NCBI RefSeq assembly: GCF_947496195.1
Contig: NZ_CANMBY010000002.1
Coordinates: 1 to 64,000 of the forward strand
Source: an uncultured Polaribacter sp.
Lineage (GTDB): Bacteria; Bacteroidota; Bacteroidia; Flavobacteriales; Flavobacteriaceae
Length of the DNA stretch: 64,000 nucleotides
Direction of reading: 5' to 3'
Below are positions 40,001-49,516 of the stretch, piece after piece; positions within the stretch are counted from its first letter, which is position 1; each line of letters begins with the position of its first letter. The translations under genes were made by a program, and so were the position numbers. The notes below the pieces were generated by a model. It had not been told where the DNA came from. It searched no databases and saw only the letters and a program-made list of their open reading frames with translations.

Positions 40001-40940
40001 ATTTTTTCTGAATAGGACTAATGATTTTTACATCAGAAAAAGCAATAGCTCCTTTTATAACCCCATCTATAGTTTTCTTTAAAGCTTCTATCAATTGCAT
40101 TTTTAATTGAGATTTATGATAAATTATACTCACTTCTCTTGCAGGAGGAGGAGTTTTAAACTCTCTTAAAAAGCTTTTGTCTTTACTATTTAAATCTAAA
40201 GTATGTAAATAGGGTAGAAGCGTCATTCCTAAGCCTTCTTTAGACAATTTAATTAAAGTATCAAAACTTCCACTTTCTAATTGAAACCCTTTTTTGTTAT
40301 CAATTTTATGTGCTCTACATAAGTTAATGACACTGTCTTTAAAACAATGTCCATCTTCTAAAAGTAAAATATCATCTACTTCTAACTCATCAACATCTAT
40401 TTTTTTATTGTTGTATAATCTGTGGTTTTGAGGTATTAAACCAACAAATGGTTCATAATATAAAGGTCTTTCTTTTATAGTTTCATTTTCTAAAGGAGTA
40501 GCAGCAATTGCAGCATCTATATGACCATCAGTTAATTTTTTAATAATTTCTTCTGTAGTTAATTCTTCTATGATTAGCTTAACTTTAGGGTACTTTTTAG
40601 TGAAATTATTTAAGAACATTGGCAATAATGTAGGCATAATAGTTGGGATAATGCCTAGTTTAAATTCGCCTCCAATAAATCCTTTTTGTTGATGAACGAT
40701 ATCTATAATTCTATTGCTTTCATCTACAATAACTTTAGCTTGTTCAACAATTTTTTTACCAACTTCTGTAAGTTCTATAGGTTTTTTAGAACGATTAAAT
40801 ATTTGCACATCTAATTCATCTTCTAATTTTTGAATTTGCATGCTTAAAGTTGGCTGAGTTACAAAACTATGTTCTGCTGCAACAGTAAAATTTTGATATT
40901 CTGCTACTGATAAAACATATTTAAGTTGAGTGATTGTCAT
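39999..40940 (-). CDS. oxyR: LysR-type peroxide sensor OxyR
   Basis: A 313-aa LysR regulator. The winged HTH occupies about 1-60 (MTITQLKYVLSVAEYQNFTVAAE, QPTLSMQIQKLEDEL). The sensor domain keeps the peroxide-sensing pair at the same numbers as in E. coli OxyR, Cys199 and Cys208 (LEDGHCFKDSVINLC), so oxidation to a disulfide and activation of catalase/peroxiredoxin genes is expected. A GATA-N7-TATC sequence (40962-40976) just upstream could be an autoregulatory half-site. Single gene. Confidence 0.92.
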   Translation of the reverse strand: MTITQLKYVLSVAEYQNFTVAAEHSFVTQPTLSMQIQKLEDELDVQIFNRSKKPIELTEVGKKIVEQAKVIVDESNRIIDIVHQQKGFIGGEFKLGIIPTIMPTLLPMFLNNFTKKYPKVKLIIEELTTEEIIKKLTDGHIDAAIAATPLENETIKERPLYYEPFVGLIPQNHRLYNNKKIDVDELEVDDILLLEDGHCFKDSVINLCRAHKIDNKKGFQLESGSFDTLIKLSKEGLGMTLLPYLHTLDLNSKDKSFLREFKTPPPAREVSIIYHKSQLKMQLIEALKKTIDGVIKGAIAFSDVKIISPIQKK

Positions 40941-40999
40941 TGATAATAATTTTTTATAAAGATATTAAAACTATCAAGATTAATTATAATTGATGGTGT

Positions 41000-41644
41000 T
41001 TATTTTCCAATATTTACAGAATATCCAATTTCTAAACCTAAAATATTGTAACCATCATTTGGTTTTTGAAAATTTAGATTAGAAACATGACCAAAATTTG
41101 ATCCTATATACAAGAACGAATCTTTAAAAAATTGATATGAAAAGCCTAGAGAGAAATTTTCTATAAAAGTAAATCCTTTGGCTAAACGTTCTGTTCTTGT
41201 ATCTATATAAGAGAAACCTAAACTTATAGAAGCCTGTAAATCTAATTTTTTGAATAATTCTTTTTTACCAGCAAAACCAAACTCAACACCATATAAGTTC
41301 ATGTTTTTGGGTTGAATAAATTCAGCTATTTTTTCTCTATAATTTTCTTGATCTGGAGTAACATAAAATTCATTTAATAATTGATGTTGTAAAAACTGAA
41401 CTTGTGGTTGCACAATCAATTCAAAGTCAAAATTTCTCCAAGAACCTAATTTGTAAAAAGCCTGAATCTTTAAGGTATTTGTAGAATAGTTGTAATCCTT
41501 ATCATCAAATAAAAAATTATCTTCAGAGCCATAGCTATAAAGAACCCCAATTTTCTTTGGGGCTAAACTCCAATCTTTTTTGTTTTGATTATAACAATAT
41601 GTAACAAAGAAAAATGTAAAAAAAAGAATCGCTTTTTTTATCAT
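41000..41644 (-). CDS. PagL-like acyloxyacyl hydrolase (lipid A deacylase family)
   Basis: A 214-aa outer-membrane protein from the ATG at 41644, with a signal peptide ending TYCYNQ and alternating aromatic beta-strands throughout. Near the end, SNFGHVSNLNFQKPNDGYN matches the PagL pattern in which His and Ser of an H-S-N segment with a downstream Glu (here LGLEIG) form the active site that removes the 3-O acyl chain of lipid A. A TTG start 12 bases upstream would overlap the preceding gene. It follows the dehydrogenase gene by 4 bases. Confidence 0.72.
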   Translation of the reverse strand: MIKKAILFFTFFFVTYCYNQNKKDWSLAPKKIGVLYSYGSEDNFLFDDKDYNYSTNTLKIQAFYKLGSWRNFDFELIVQPQVQFLQHQLLNEFYVTPDQENYREKIAEFIQPKNMNLYGVEFGFAGKKELFKKLDLQASISLGFSYIDTRTERLAKGFTFIENFSLGFSYQFFKDSFLYIGSNFGHVSNLNFQKPNDGYNILGLEIGYSVNIGK

Positions 41645-41648
41645 TAAA

Positions 41649-42536
41649 TTAAGCAAACATTTTAGCTACGTTTTCTGCTTTTCTGCTTTCTGAATAATCA
41701 TAAAAACCTTCTCCAGATTTCACACCCAATTTACCAGCCATAACCATATTAACTAAAAGTGGGCAAGGAGCGTATTTAGGGTTTTTAAATCCATCATACA
41801 TTACATTTAGTATAGATAAACAAACATCTAAACCTATAAAATCTGCTAATTGTAAAGGACCCATTGGATGAGCCATTCCTAATTTCATTACAGTATCTAT
41901 TTCAGCTACACCTGCAACACCATTATATAATGTTTCTATAGATTCATTAATCATTGGCATTAAAATTCTATTAGCAACAAAGCCTGGATAATCATTTACT
42001 TCTACAGGTATTTTATTTATTTTCTTAGATAAGTTGACAATAAAGTCAGTTACTTCATCAGATGTGTTATAACCCCTAATAATTTCTACTAATTTCATAA
42101 TAGGTACAGGGTTCATAAAATGCATACCTATTACTTTATCTGCTCTTTTAGTTTCAGCAGCAATTTGAGTAATAGAAATAGAAGAAGTATTTGTTGCTAA
42201 AATGGTGTCTTCAGGACAAACTTCATCTAACTCTTTAAATATTTTAGCTTTTAAAACACTGTTTTCTGTAGCAGCTTCAACAACTAAACTTGCATATTTT
42301 ACGCCTTCTTTTATAGAAGTATAAGTAGTTATGTTATTAAGTGTTTTTTCTTTAGTCTCTTTTGTAATTTTTTCTTTAGCAACCATTCTATCTAAATTTT
42401 TAGTAATCGTTGCAACACCTCTTTTTAAAGCTACTTCAGAAACATCAATTAATTGTACATTATAATCAAATTGAGCAAAAGTATGCGCAATTCCATTTCC
42501 CATTGTTCCAGCTCCAATAACTGCTATATTCTTCAT
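41649..42536 (-). CDS. 3-hydroxybutyryl-CoA dehydrogenase
   Basis: A 295-aa NAD-dependent dehydrogenase oxidising (S)-3-hydroxyacyl-CoA in short-chain fatty-acid or butyrate metabolism. The Rossmann motif is VIGAGTMGNGIAHTFAQ (5-21); NTSSISI and GMHFMNPVP (catalytic His) follow, then the C-terminal domain with DYPGFVANRILMPMINE and GMAHPMGPLQLADFIGLD. No thiolase or enoyl hydratase gene is next to it. It is 20 bases downstream of the Gfo/Idh gene. Confidence 0.93.
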   Translation of the reverse strand: MKNIAVIGAGTMGNGIAHTFAQFDYNVQLIDVSEVALKRGVATITKNLDRMVAKEKITKETKEKTLNNITTYTSIKEGVKYASLVVEAATENSVLKAKIFKELDEVCPEDTILATNTSSISITQIAAETKRADKVIGMHFMNPVPIMKLVEIIRGYNTSDEVTDFIVNLSKKINKIPVEVNDYPGFVANRILMPMINESIETLYNGVAGVAEIDTVMKLGMAHPMGPLQLADFIGLDVCLSILNVMYDGFKNPKYAPCPLLVNMVMAGKLGVKSGEGFYDYSESRKAENVAKMFA

Positions 42537-42555
42537 ATTTATATCTTTATTTTTT

Positions 42556-43515
42556 TTAAAAACTATCTATTACCCACTGTGCAATTCTAAGTGCTTCTGC
42601 ACCATTATTTAAAGTTACAATAGGTGTTGTATCATTATTTATGGCAACTGCAAAAGTTTCTAGTTCATCTAGAATTGCATTGTTATTTGTTACTTGTGGA
42701 TTATCAAAATAAATCTGTTTTTTTACGCCTTCATCATTTTGTAAAATCATATCAAAATCACCTGGATTTTCAGGTGCATCTTTTATTTTAACCACTTCTG
42801 CTTTTTTCTCTAATAAATCTACAGATATGTAAGCATCCTTTTGGAAGAAGCGAGTTTTACGCATATTTTTCATAGATATTCTACTAGAAGTTAGATTAGC
42901 TACACAACCATTTTCGAATTCTATTCTTGCGTTGGCAATATCTGGAGTTTCCGAAATTACAGAAATACCACTTGCGTGTATATTTTTAACCTTAGATTTT
43001 ACTACTGAAAGAATAATGTCTATATCATGTATCATTAAATCTAATACTACAGGCACATCTGTACCTCTTGGATTAAATTCTGCTAACCTATGTGTTTCTA
43101 TAAACATTGGGTTGTCTATCATATCTTTAACAGCAGTAAAAGCTGGATTAAAACGCTCTACATGACCCACTTGACCTTTTACATGGTATTGACTTGCTAA
43201 GGTTTTAATAGCTTCAGCTTCTAAAATTGTTTTAGCAATTGGTTTTTCAATAAAAATATGACGACCTTTTTCAATTGCATTTTTTGCACACTCAAAATGA
43301 GAAAGAGTAGGAGTTACAATATCTACAACATCTACAGCATCAATTAATTCGTCTATTGAGTTGTAAGATGTATACCCAAATTCTTCAGCAACTTTATTAG
43401 CATTTTCTTCTGAAGGGTCATAAAACCCAACCAATTGGTATTTAGAAGATTGTTGTAATAATTTTAAATGTATTTTTCCTAGATGACCAGCTCCTAAAAC
43501 CCCAACTTTAAGCAT
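42556..43515 (-). CDS. Gfo/Idh/MocA-family oxidoreductase
   Basis: A 319-aa NAD(P)-dependent oxidoreductase. The Rossmann start GVLGAGHLGKIHLKLL, the EKPIAKTILEAEAI motif with the family catalytic lysine, and the DLMIHDIDIIL segment are clear. Family members act on sugars, inositols or bilins; a frequent relative in this phylum is UDP-GlcNAc 3-dehydrogenase-like, but the substrate cannot be fixed here. Upstream of the dehydrogenase gene and probably co-transcribed. Confidence 0.85.
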   Translation of the reverse strand: MLKVGVLGAGHLGKIHLKLLQQSSKYQLVGFYDPSEENANKVAEEFGYTSYNSIDELIDAVDVVDIVTPTLSHFECAKNAIEKGRHIFIEKPIAKTILEAEAIKTLASQYHVKGQVGHVERFNPAFTAVKDMIDNPMFIETHRLAEFNPRGTDVPVVLDLMIHDIDIILSVVKSKVKNIHASGISVISETPDIANARIEFENGCVANLTSSRISMKNMRKTRFFQKDAYISVDLLEKKAEVVKIKDAPENPGDFDMILQNDEGVKKQIYFDNPQVTNNNAILDELETFAVAINNDTTPIVTLNNGAEALRIAQWVIDSF

Positions 43516-43630
43516 AAATGATTGTTTTTAAAAGAATTTAAATTTTGAAATTTAATGCTAACAAAGATACAATTTTATAAGAATTTAATTCAATTTATTA
43601 TTACTTTTAGATTTTAGAAATTAGATAAAA

Positions 43631-44272
43631 TTGAAGGATACAGCAAAACATCAAGGTCTTAGAAATCAGCTCGCTAATGTATTAAAAGCAAAAGGGATTA
43701 CAGATGAAAATGTATTACATGCTATTCGTGAAATTCCTAGACATTTATTTATTGATTCTAGTTTTGAGTCTCATGCTTATCAAGATAAAGCATTTCCAAT
43801 TGCAGCAGAACAAACTATTTCTCAGCCTTATACAGTTGCTTTTCAATCTCAGACATTAGCAGTTAAAAAAGGGGATAAGGTTTTAGAAATTGGTACAGGT
43901 TCTGGTTACCAAACAGCAGTTTTATTATTGTTAAAAGCAGAAGTTTTTACCATAGAAAGACAACGTGAATTGTTTAAAAAGACATCTCGTTTTTTACCAA
44001 AGCTGAACTATAATCCTAAGAAATTTATTTTTGGTGATGGCTATAAAGGATTACCAGAACAAGCTCCTTTTGATAAAATTATTGTTACTGCAGGTGCGCC
44101 TTATGTGCCAAAACCTTTATTAGCACAACTAAAAGTAGGAGGTATGTTGTTAATACCTGTTGGAGATAAAACGCAAATCATGACACAGTTTATTCGTAAA
44201 TCTGCAACTGAATTCGAAAAACACGAATTAGGAGATTTTGCTTTTGTACCAATGCTTGAAGAAAAGAATTAA
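43631..44272 (+). CDS. pcm: protein-L-isoaspartate O-methyltransferase
   Basis: Methylates L-isoaspartyl residues with SAM so that damaged proteins can revert to aspartate. The 213 aa have the family elements IPRHLFI, AFPIAAEQTISQPYTVAF and the SAM loop VLEIGTGSGYQTAVL, then IIVTAGAPYVPKPLL. The start is a TTG at 43631: an in-frame stop lies three codons upstream and no ATG is available, and KDTAKHQGLRNQL is the family N terminus. It converges with the DUF2147 gene, 2 bases apart, with no hairpin visible. Confidence 0.93.
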   Translation: MKDTAKHQGLRNQLANVLKAKGITDENVLHAIREIPRHLFIDSSFESHAYQDKAFPIAAEQTISQPYTVAFQSQTLAVKKGDKVLEIGTGSGYQTAVLLLLKAEVFTIERQRELFKKTSRFLPKLNYNPKKFIFGDGYKGLPEQAPFDKIIVTAGAPYVPKPLLAQLKVGGMLLIPVGDKTQIMTQFIRKSATEFEKHELGDFAFVPMLEEKN

Positions 44273-44274
44273 GA

Positions 44275-44697
44275 TTATTCAGCTCTAGTCCAATATTTAG
44301 TTTTACCCAAAAGAGAAAAACCTATATAACCTCTTAATTTTAATTTATTAGGCTCTTCTAATTTTATAAAACACTTGTATATCTTTCCATTTCTAGGATC
44401 TAAGATTTTTCCTCCTGACCATTCATCATCATCTTTTTCTAAACCTGATAAAATTTCTAATCCTAAAATTGGTTTATTTTTATTTTTTCCAGTGCATTCT
44501 TCACAAACAGCATTTTGTCTGTTTTCATCTTTAATTTCTACAATTTTAGCAAATGCTTTACCATTTTTCTCATAAATCTCAACTACTGAATCAATTTTAC
44601 CTGTATCATCGTTTGTAGAGTTCCATTTTCCAAAAATAGTTTGAGAGTTTGCATTCATTGCAACTACTAGTAATAATAATGTAAACAGTTTTTTCAT
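44275..44697 (-). CDS. DUF2147 secreted protein
   Basis: A 140-aa exported protein (signal peptide ending MNANSQ) of the DUF2147 family, a small beta-barrel of unknown function. Typical features are the TIFGKWNSTNDDTGKIDSVV start, the CEECTG cysteine pair after NRQNAV, the GGKILDPRNGKIYKC strand pair and the closing GYIGFSLLGKTKYW. It is 15 bases after the KdsC-like gene. Confidence 0.85.
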   Translation of the reverse strand: MKKLFTLLLLVVAMNANSQTIFGKWNSTNDDTGKIDSVVEIYEKNGKAFAKIVEIKDENRQNAVCEECTGKNKNKPILGLEILSGLEKDDDEWSGGKILDPRNGKIYKCFIKLEEPNKLKLRGYIGFSLLGKTKYWTRAE

Positions 44698-44712
44698 TTT
44701 TAAAATTTTAAA

Positions 44713-45237
44713 TTAAGCTTCAGCATCAAAATAATCGTTCCATTTTCCATTAACTTTTAGCACTTGTTCAATAACATCTCTAACACAGCCTTCACCACCA
44801 TTTTTATTAGATATGTATTTAGAAATTTGTTGTATTTCTGGAACAGCATCATTTGGGCAGCAAGACAAACCAACTTTTGTCATTACAGGCAAATCAGGAA
44901 TGTCATCACCCATATATAGAATATTATCTGCTTGCAAATTATACTTTTCAATGATTTCTTGATATTGTTTTATCTTGTCATGAGCACCCAAATAAATGTC
45001 TTCAATACCTAAAGCAGCTAATCTACTTTTTACAGCTTGGTTTGTACCACCTGAAATAATACAAACTCTAAATCCTTTGTTTAAAGCTAGTTTCATAGCA
45101 TAGCCATCTTTCACATTCATGTGTCTAACTAGTTCTCCATCAGGCATAATAGTTAACATTCCGTTTGTTAAAACACCATCAACATCAAAAATAAATGTAT
45201 TAATTTTATGTAAGATTTGCTTATAGCTAATTTCCAT
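44713..45237 (-). CDS. KdsC-like HAD phosphatase (KDO 8-phosphate phosphatase)
   Basis: A 174-aa HAD-superfamily class C0 phosphatase. Motif I is FIFDVDGVLTNG (nucleophile Asp18, acid Asp20), motif II ISGG, the motif III lysine is in GAHDKIKQY and motif IV is YMGDDIPDLPVM. By length and motif match it is close to KdsC, which makes KDO for lipopolysaccharide. It overlaps the upstream DUF2520 gene by 11 bases. Confidence 0.88.
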   Translation of the reverse strand: MEISYKQILHKINTFIFDVDGVLTNGMLTIMPDGELVRHMNVKDGYAMKLALNKGFRVCIISGGTNQAVKSRLAALGIEDIYLGAHDKIKQYQEIIEKYNLQADNILYMGDDIPDLPVMTKVGLSCCPNDAVPEIQQISKYISNKNGGEGCVRDVIEQVLKVNGKWNDYFDAEA

Positions 45238-45922
45238 TCTGGATAGATTTTGTTAAAAGTTTATAAATTTCTTGATTATTTTCTGAAAGCAAATTTAAAT
45301 GATTTTTTATTGTTTTTTCATCATTTCTAATTGCAGGTCCTGTTTGCGCTTTTTCTGGGGAAAGCGTTTTAATTTTAGAAGCTGTTTCGTCTATTAATGG
45401 ACTTAATATTTTAAAAGGAATATTATTTTCTTTACAAATATCATTACCAATCTTATACATGTGATTGGTGAAGTTGTTTACAAAAACAGCAGCTACATGT
45501 AGTCTTTTACGTTGTTCTGAATCAATATTATAAATATGTTCACTCAACAATTTTGCTAATTTTTCTAATAATTGATAATCATTTTTATCTTCAGCCTCTA
45601 AACAAAAAGGAACTTTAGAAAAGTCTACTTTTTTGTTTTTGGTAAAAGTCTGTAGCATATAAAAAACACCTTTTCTTGTTTTGTTTTTAAGATGAGTCAT
45701 GGCAAAACTACCTGAAGTATGTACTACAAAATTATTGTTAATTTTATTAGAAACTTCTGCTATAGCATCATCAGAGACAGCAATTATTGTAATATCTGCA
45801 TTAGGTATATTATCTAATTCTCTAGAATTTATTTGGGTAACCTTAATTTCTTTTAGGTTAGAAAAGGCCTCAAAAAGGTGAGTTGCTATATTGCCTTTAC
45901 CAATAAGTAAAACTGATATCAT
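45227..45922 (-). CDS. DUF2520 / Rossmann-like NADP-binding protein
   Basis: A 231-aa protein with an N-terminal Rossmann fold (VLLIGKGNIATHLF, ADITIIAVSDDAIAEVS, VVHTSGS) and a C-terminal helical DUF2520 domain (AAVFVNNFTNHMYKIG, PLIDETASKIKTLSPEKAQTGPAIRND). It resembles F420- or NADP-dependent oxidoreductases and PanE/ProC-type folds, but no reaction is known for the group. First gene of a leftward run with the KdsC-like and DUF2147 genes. Confidence 0.85.
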   Translation of the reverse strand: MISVLLIGKGNIATHLFEAFSNLKEIKVTQINSRELDNIPNADITIIAVSDDAIAEVSNKINNNFVVHTSGSFAMTHLKNKTRKGVFYMLQTFTKNKKVDFSKVPFCLEAEDKNDYQLLEKLAKLLSEHIYNIDSEQRKRLHVAAVFVNNFTNHMYKIGNDICKENNIPFKILSPLIDETASKIKTLSPEKAQTGPAIRNDEKTIKNHLNLLSENNQEIYKLLTKSIQNGN

Positions 45923-45997
45923 AAAACGAAGATATTATTTTTTAAAGACACTATGTTTTTAAGTTTTGTTAAATTAGCAAATCAAAAATTCTATAAA

Positions 45998-47158
45998 ATG
46001 AATACTAAAAATAAACTTGGATTAAATACAACTTGTGTTCATGTTGGCGAGGTTAAAGACGAACAGTATAAAGGAGCAGTTTCGCCTATATATATGTCTA
46101 CTTCTTATGCTTTTGATGGAGTAGATATTAAGCGCTATCCAAGATATTACAATACTCCAAATCAAGAAATGTTATGCAAAAAAATTGCTGCCCTAGAAAA
46201 CACAGAAGATGCTTTAATTTTTAGTTCTGGCATGGCTGCAATATCATCTTCAATATTTGCTTTTCTTAAAAGGGGTGATCATGTTGTTATTCAGCAAGTT
46301 ATTTATGGTGGAACATACAATTTTATTGTCACTGAATTTGATAAATATGGTATAGAATATTCGTTTACAGAAAGTGATAAAATTGAAGATTTTAAACCGT
46401 TAATTAAAGAAAATACGAAAGTTATTTATATAGAAACACCTTCTAATCCTTTGTTAGGAATTACCAATATGAAAGCTATTTCTGAACTAGCAAAAGAGCA
46501 TCATATTTTAACCATGATTGATAATACTTTTGCATCTCCTATCAATCAAAACCCTATTGATTTTGGAATTGATATTGTTATTCATTCTGCAACAAAATAT
46601 ATGGGAGGTCATTCAGACATTTCTGCAGGTGCTGTTGCTTCAACTAAAGAGAATATAGAGCAAATTTGGAAAACAGCTATTAACCTTGGAGGTAATTTAA
46701 GCGATCAAACTGTATGGTTATTAGAAAGAAGTTTAAAAACTTTGAATCTAAGAGTAAAAGCACAAACAGAAAATGCACAAATTATGGCAGAATATCTAGA
46801 GAAAAATAATGATATTGATAATGTCTATTATCCTGGTTTGCAAAGTCACCCACAATATGAATTGGCTAAAAAACAAATGAAAGGATTTGGAGCTATGTTG
46901 TCTTTTGAATTAAAAGAAGGTATTGATGCAATGAAATTTCAAAATCATTTAAACTTAATAAAACCTTCTATGAGCTTAGCTGGTTTAGAAAGTACAACTG
47001 TAAGTCCAACTCAAACTACGCATGCACTTCTTAGTGAAGAAGAACGTTTAGCAAGAGGTATAAAAGATGGTTTAATTAGATTTTCTGTAGGTATAGAAGA
47101 GCCAGAAGATTTAATTTATGATATTGAACAAGCGATAAAAAAAGCAAAAAAATGTTAA
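45998..47158 (+). CDS. PLP-dependent trans-sulfuration enzyme (cystathionine gamma-synthase/lyase type)
   Basis: From the ATG at 45998 (386 aa) a fold-type I PLP enzyme of the Cys/Met metabolism family. Key points are TTCVHVGEVKDEQYKGAVSPI, the SSGMAAISS turn, IETPSNPLL, DNTFASP and the PLP lysine in IHSATKYMGGHSD; the GGNLSDQ and GLESTTVSPTQTTHA loops close the active site. It could be a gamma-synthase, gamma-lyase or methionine gamma-lyase. An ATG 15 codons upstream (45953) would add a non-conserved extension. Confidence 0.88.
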   Translation: MNTKNKLGLNTTCVHVGEVKDEQYKGAVSPIYMSTSYAFDGVDIKRYPRYYNTPNQEMLCKKIAALENTEDALIFSSGMAAISSSIFAFLKRGDHVVIQQVIYGGTYNFIVTEFDKYGIEYSFTESDKIEDFKPLIKENTKVIYIETPSNPLLGITNMKAISELAKEHHILTMIDNTFASPINQNPIDFGIDIVIHSATKYMGGHSDISAGAVASTKENIEQIWKTAINLGGNLSDQTVWLLERSLKTLNLRVKAQTENAQIMAEYLEKNNDIDNVYYPGLQSHPQYELAKKQMKGFGAMLSFELKEGIDAMKFQNHLNLIKPSMSLAGLESTTVSPTQTTHALLSEEERLARGIKDGLIRFSVGIEEPEDLIYDIEQAIKKAKKC

Positions 47159-47817
47159 ATACCTGTTCTTAAGATTAAACCAACTTGTAATCTATCTAAA
47201 CTTTGTTTATTAATATATTGATTTAAATAACCAATTTCTAAAGAAATATTTTTAGAAAAAGTATAACCTAGTGCAGAATAAAATCTATTTTCTGGATATA
47301 AATCTCCTTTAAAATTAAAAAAAGATTCGTTACTTACATTTCCATAAATTGATCTATAAATTTGAATTTTAGCTTTTAATCGATATCTAATTCTATTGAT
47401 TAAAGTATAATTCCCCATTGAATAAAGATTTCTATGCTCTAATCTTAATCGATGATAAAAAGGAATTTTAAAATATTTTGTTTTGTAAAAAATTTGTTCA
47501 AAAATTCGATGTTCTTTTGTATTAGGAGTTACATCTGGATCGAAAGTTCTATCTATATCTAAGTAACCATAACCAATATTAGCTGTCCATTTTTTATTTA
47601 TTTTATAATTAACTCCAGTGTAAAACAAAATCAAATTATAATTTTGAAATGTTTGATAATTTCTTTCTTGGAAACCAGAATTAATACTCCATTTTTTAGA
47701 AACCTTATGGATTCCATGATACGTATACCAGCTTCCAAAATTCTTTTCAGCTTTTGTTTGACTATAAAGAATAGGGGTTGCTAAAATGGAAAAGTATAGA
47801 ATAAGTATCTTTTTCAT
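47155..47817 (-). CDS. DUF2490 outer-membrane protein
   Basis: A 220-aa protein with a signal peptide ending in LYSQ and many amphipathic strands typical of DUF2490 beta-barrels: FGSWYTYHGIHKVSKKWSI, FYTGVNYKINKKWTANIGYGY and RIRYRLKAKIQI. Function unknown; such proteins are abundant in Bacteroidota. The stop overlaps that of the convergent trans-sulfuration gene by four bases. The ATG at 47817 is preferred over a TTG two codons upstream. Confidence 0.8.
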   Translation of the reverse strand: MKKILILYFSILATPILYSQTKAEKNFGSWYTYHGIHKVSKKWSINSGFQERNYQTFQNYNLILFYTGVNYKINKKWTANIGYGYLDIDRTFDPDVTPNTKEHRIFEQIFYKTKYFKIPFYHRLRLEHRNLYSMGNYTLINRIRYRLKAKIQIYRSIYGNVSNESFFNFKGDLYPENRFYSALGYTFSKNISLEIGYLNQYINKQSLDRLQVGLILRTGI

Positions 47818-47821
47818 TATC

Positions 47822-47856
47822 AAAAATAAAGGCTAGACTTTTTGCATCTAGCCTTT
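47822..47856 (-). terminator. terminator of pckA
   Basis: A perfect 10-bp stem AAAGGCTAGA/TCTAGCCTTT with a nine-base loop; on the minus strand it is followed by an A-interrupted T run. Confidence 0.78.
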
Positions 47857-47864
47857 AATTATTA

Positions 47865-49493
47865 TTAAATATGATCTTCTAAATGATGGTGTTCATCAAT
47901 TAATGGGCCTCCTTCTACTATATGCTTAGAAGCTTCACTTGAAAATTTCTCAAAATTTAGATGAAAAAAGTGAGCTAAATGAATAGCTTTAGAAACATAA
48001 GCACCTTTTTGTAACCAAGTATTCATTGGGTCTAACATTTCTGTTGGCACACCTGGACAGTATTTAGGCATAAATAAACCAAATATTGGATGTTGTTCAA
48101 ATTCTACATCATCTAATTTCCCTTCTAATGCAGCACTAATCATTGCTCTTGTGTATTTTAACTTAATACGAGAACCTACACCATAAGGACCTCCAGACCA
48201 ACCTGTGTTAATTAGCCAAACATTTACACCTGCTTCTTCCATTTTTGCACTAAGCATTTCAGCATATTTTGTAGGATGAAGTGGCATAAAAGGCTCACCA
48301 AAACAAGCTGAAAATGAAGGAACTGGCTCTGTTATTCCAGCTTCTGTACCAGCTACTTTTGCAGTATATCCAGAAATAAAATGATAGGCAGCTTGTCCTG
48401 AAGTTAATTTTGATATTGGAGGTAATACACCAAAAGCATCACAAGTTAAAAAGAAAATATTCTTTGGATTGTCTGCATACGAAGGTGTTTGAATATTGTC
48501 TATATGAGTTATAGGATAACTTACACGAGTATTTTGAGTTATACTACTATCAAAATAATCTACTTCTCCATTTTCTTTAAAAATTACATTCTCAAGAATA
48601 GCACCTGGTTTAATAGCTCTATAAATTTCTGGTTCTTTTTCTTCAGTTAAATCGATAACTTTTGCATAACAACCACCCTCAAAATTAAATATTCTATTTT
48701 CTGCAGTCCAACCATGTTCATCATCACCAATTAATTTTCTATTTGGATCTGCAGATAAAGTAGTTTTACCAGTACCAGATAAACCAAAGAAAATCGCAGT
48801 ATCTCCATCTTCACCTACATTAGCAGAACAATGCATAGGTAAAACATTCTTTTCTGTAGGTAAAATTAAATTTAAAGCAGAAAAAATACCTTTTTTCATT
48901 TCACCTGTATAAGCAGAACCACCAACCAAAGCAACTTTCTTTGTGAAATTTAAGATTGAAAAATTACCTTGTCTTATTCCATATTCTTTAGGGTTATCGC
49001 AAACATATGCAGGAGCACAAAGAATTAACCAATCTTCTTTAAAATCTTTATGTTCTTCTTCTGTTAATCTTAAAAACATATTATTAACAAACATATTAGA
49101 CCAAGGATATTGAGTTATTGTTCTAATATTTGTTCTATATTTTGGATCTGCACAAACATATCCATCTCTAGCAAATAACTCTTTATTTGAAAGAAAATCA
49201 ACAATATTATTTTGTAATTTATCAAAGTTTTCTGGAGAAATAGGTTTGTTTGTTTTTCCCCACCATACAATATCTTTAGTGTATTCATCTTTTACTAAAA
49301 ATCTATCTTGAGGAGATCTTCCTGTAAATTTTCCTGTATTAATAGCTAAAGTACCATTTGCAGTTTCTTTACCCATTTTTTTATCAACAGTTATTTTCTG
49401 TAATTCTTCAGAAGATAAATCCCAATGAACTTGAGCATTATTAATACCATATTGTGATAAATCTGGTTTATTTGTTTTGATTAAAATTTCCAT
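47865..49493 (-). CDS. pckA: phosphoenolpyruvate carboxykinase (ATP)
   Basis: Converts oxaloacetate and ATP to phosphoenolpyruvate and CO2, the entry to gluconeogenesis. The 542 aa show TGKFTGRSPQDRFLV (substrate Arg), GGSAYTGEMKKG (metal Lys), the P-loop GLSGTGKTTLSAD, LIGDDEHGW (kinase-2) and NTRVSYPI. It is 23 bases downstream of the SLC13 transporter gene, which might supply C4-dicarboxylates for this reaction. Confidence 0.97.
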   Translation of the reverse strand: MEILIKTNKPDLSQYGINNAQVHWDLSSEELQKITVDKKMGKETANGTLAINTGKFTGRSPQDRFLVKDEYTKDIVWWGKTNKPISPENFDKLQNNIVDFLSNKELFARDGYVCADPKYRTNIRTITQYPWSNMFVNNMFLRLTEEEHKDFKEDWLILCAPAYVCDNPKEYGIRQGNFSILNFTKKVALVGGSAYTGEMKKGIFSALNLILPTEKNVLPMHCSANVGEDGDTAIFFGLSGTGKTTLSADPNRKLIGDDEHGWTAENRIFNFEGGCYAKVIDLTEEKEPEIYRAIKPGAILENVIFKENGEVDYFDSSITQNTRVSYPITHIDNIQTPSYADNPKNIFFLTCDAFGVLPPISKLTSGQAAYHFISGYTAKVAGTEAGITEPVPSFSACFGEPFMPLHPTKYAEMLSAKMEEAGVNVWLINTGWSGGPYGVGSRIKLKYTRAMISAALEGKLDDVEFEQHPIFGLFMPKYCPGVPTEMLDPMNTWLQKGAYVSKAIHLAHFFHLNFEKFSSEASKHIVEGGPLIDEHHHLEDHI

Positions 49494-49516
49494 AATAAAA
49501 GTTTTAAGTGATTAAA

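Noticed and set aside
40962-40996. OxyR operator upstream of oxyR
   Set aside because: Only one GATA-N7-TATC element is clear; the second half of the four-part OxyR site is too weak to call.
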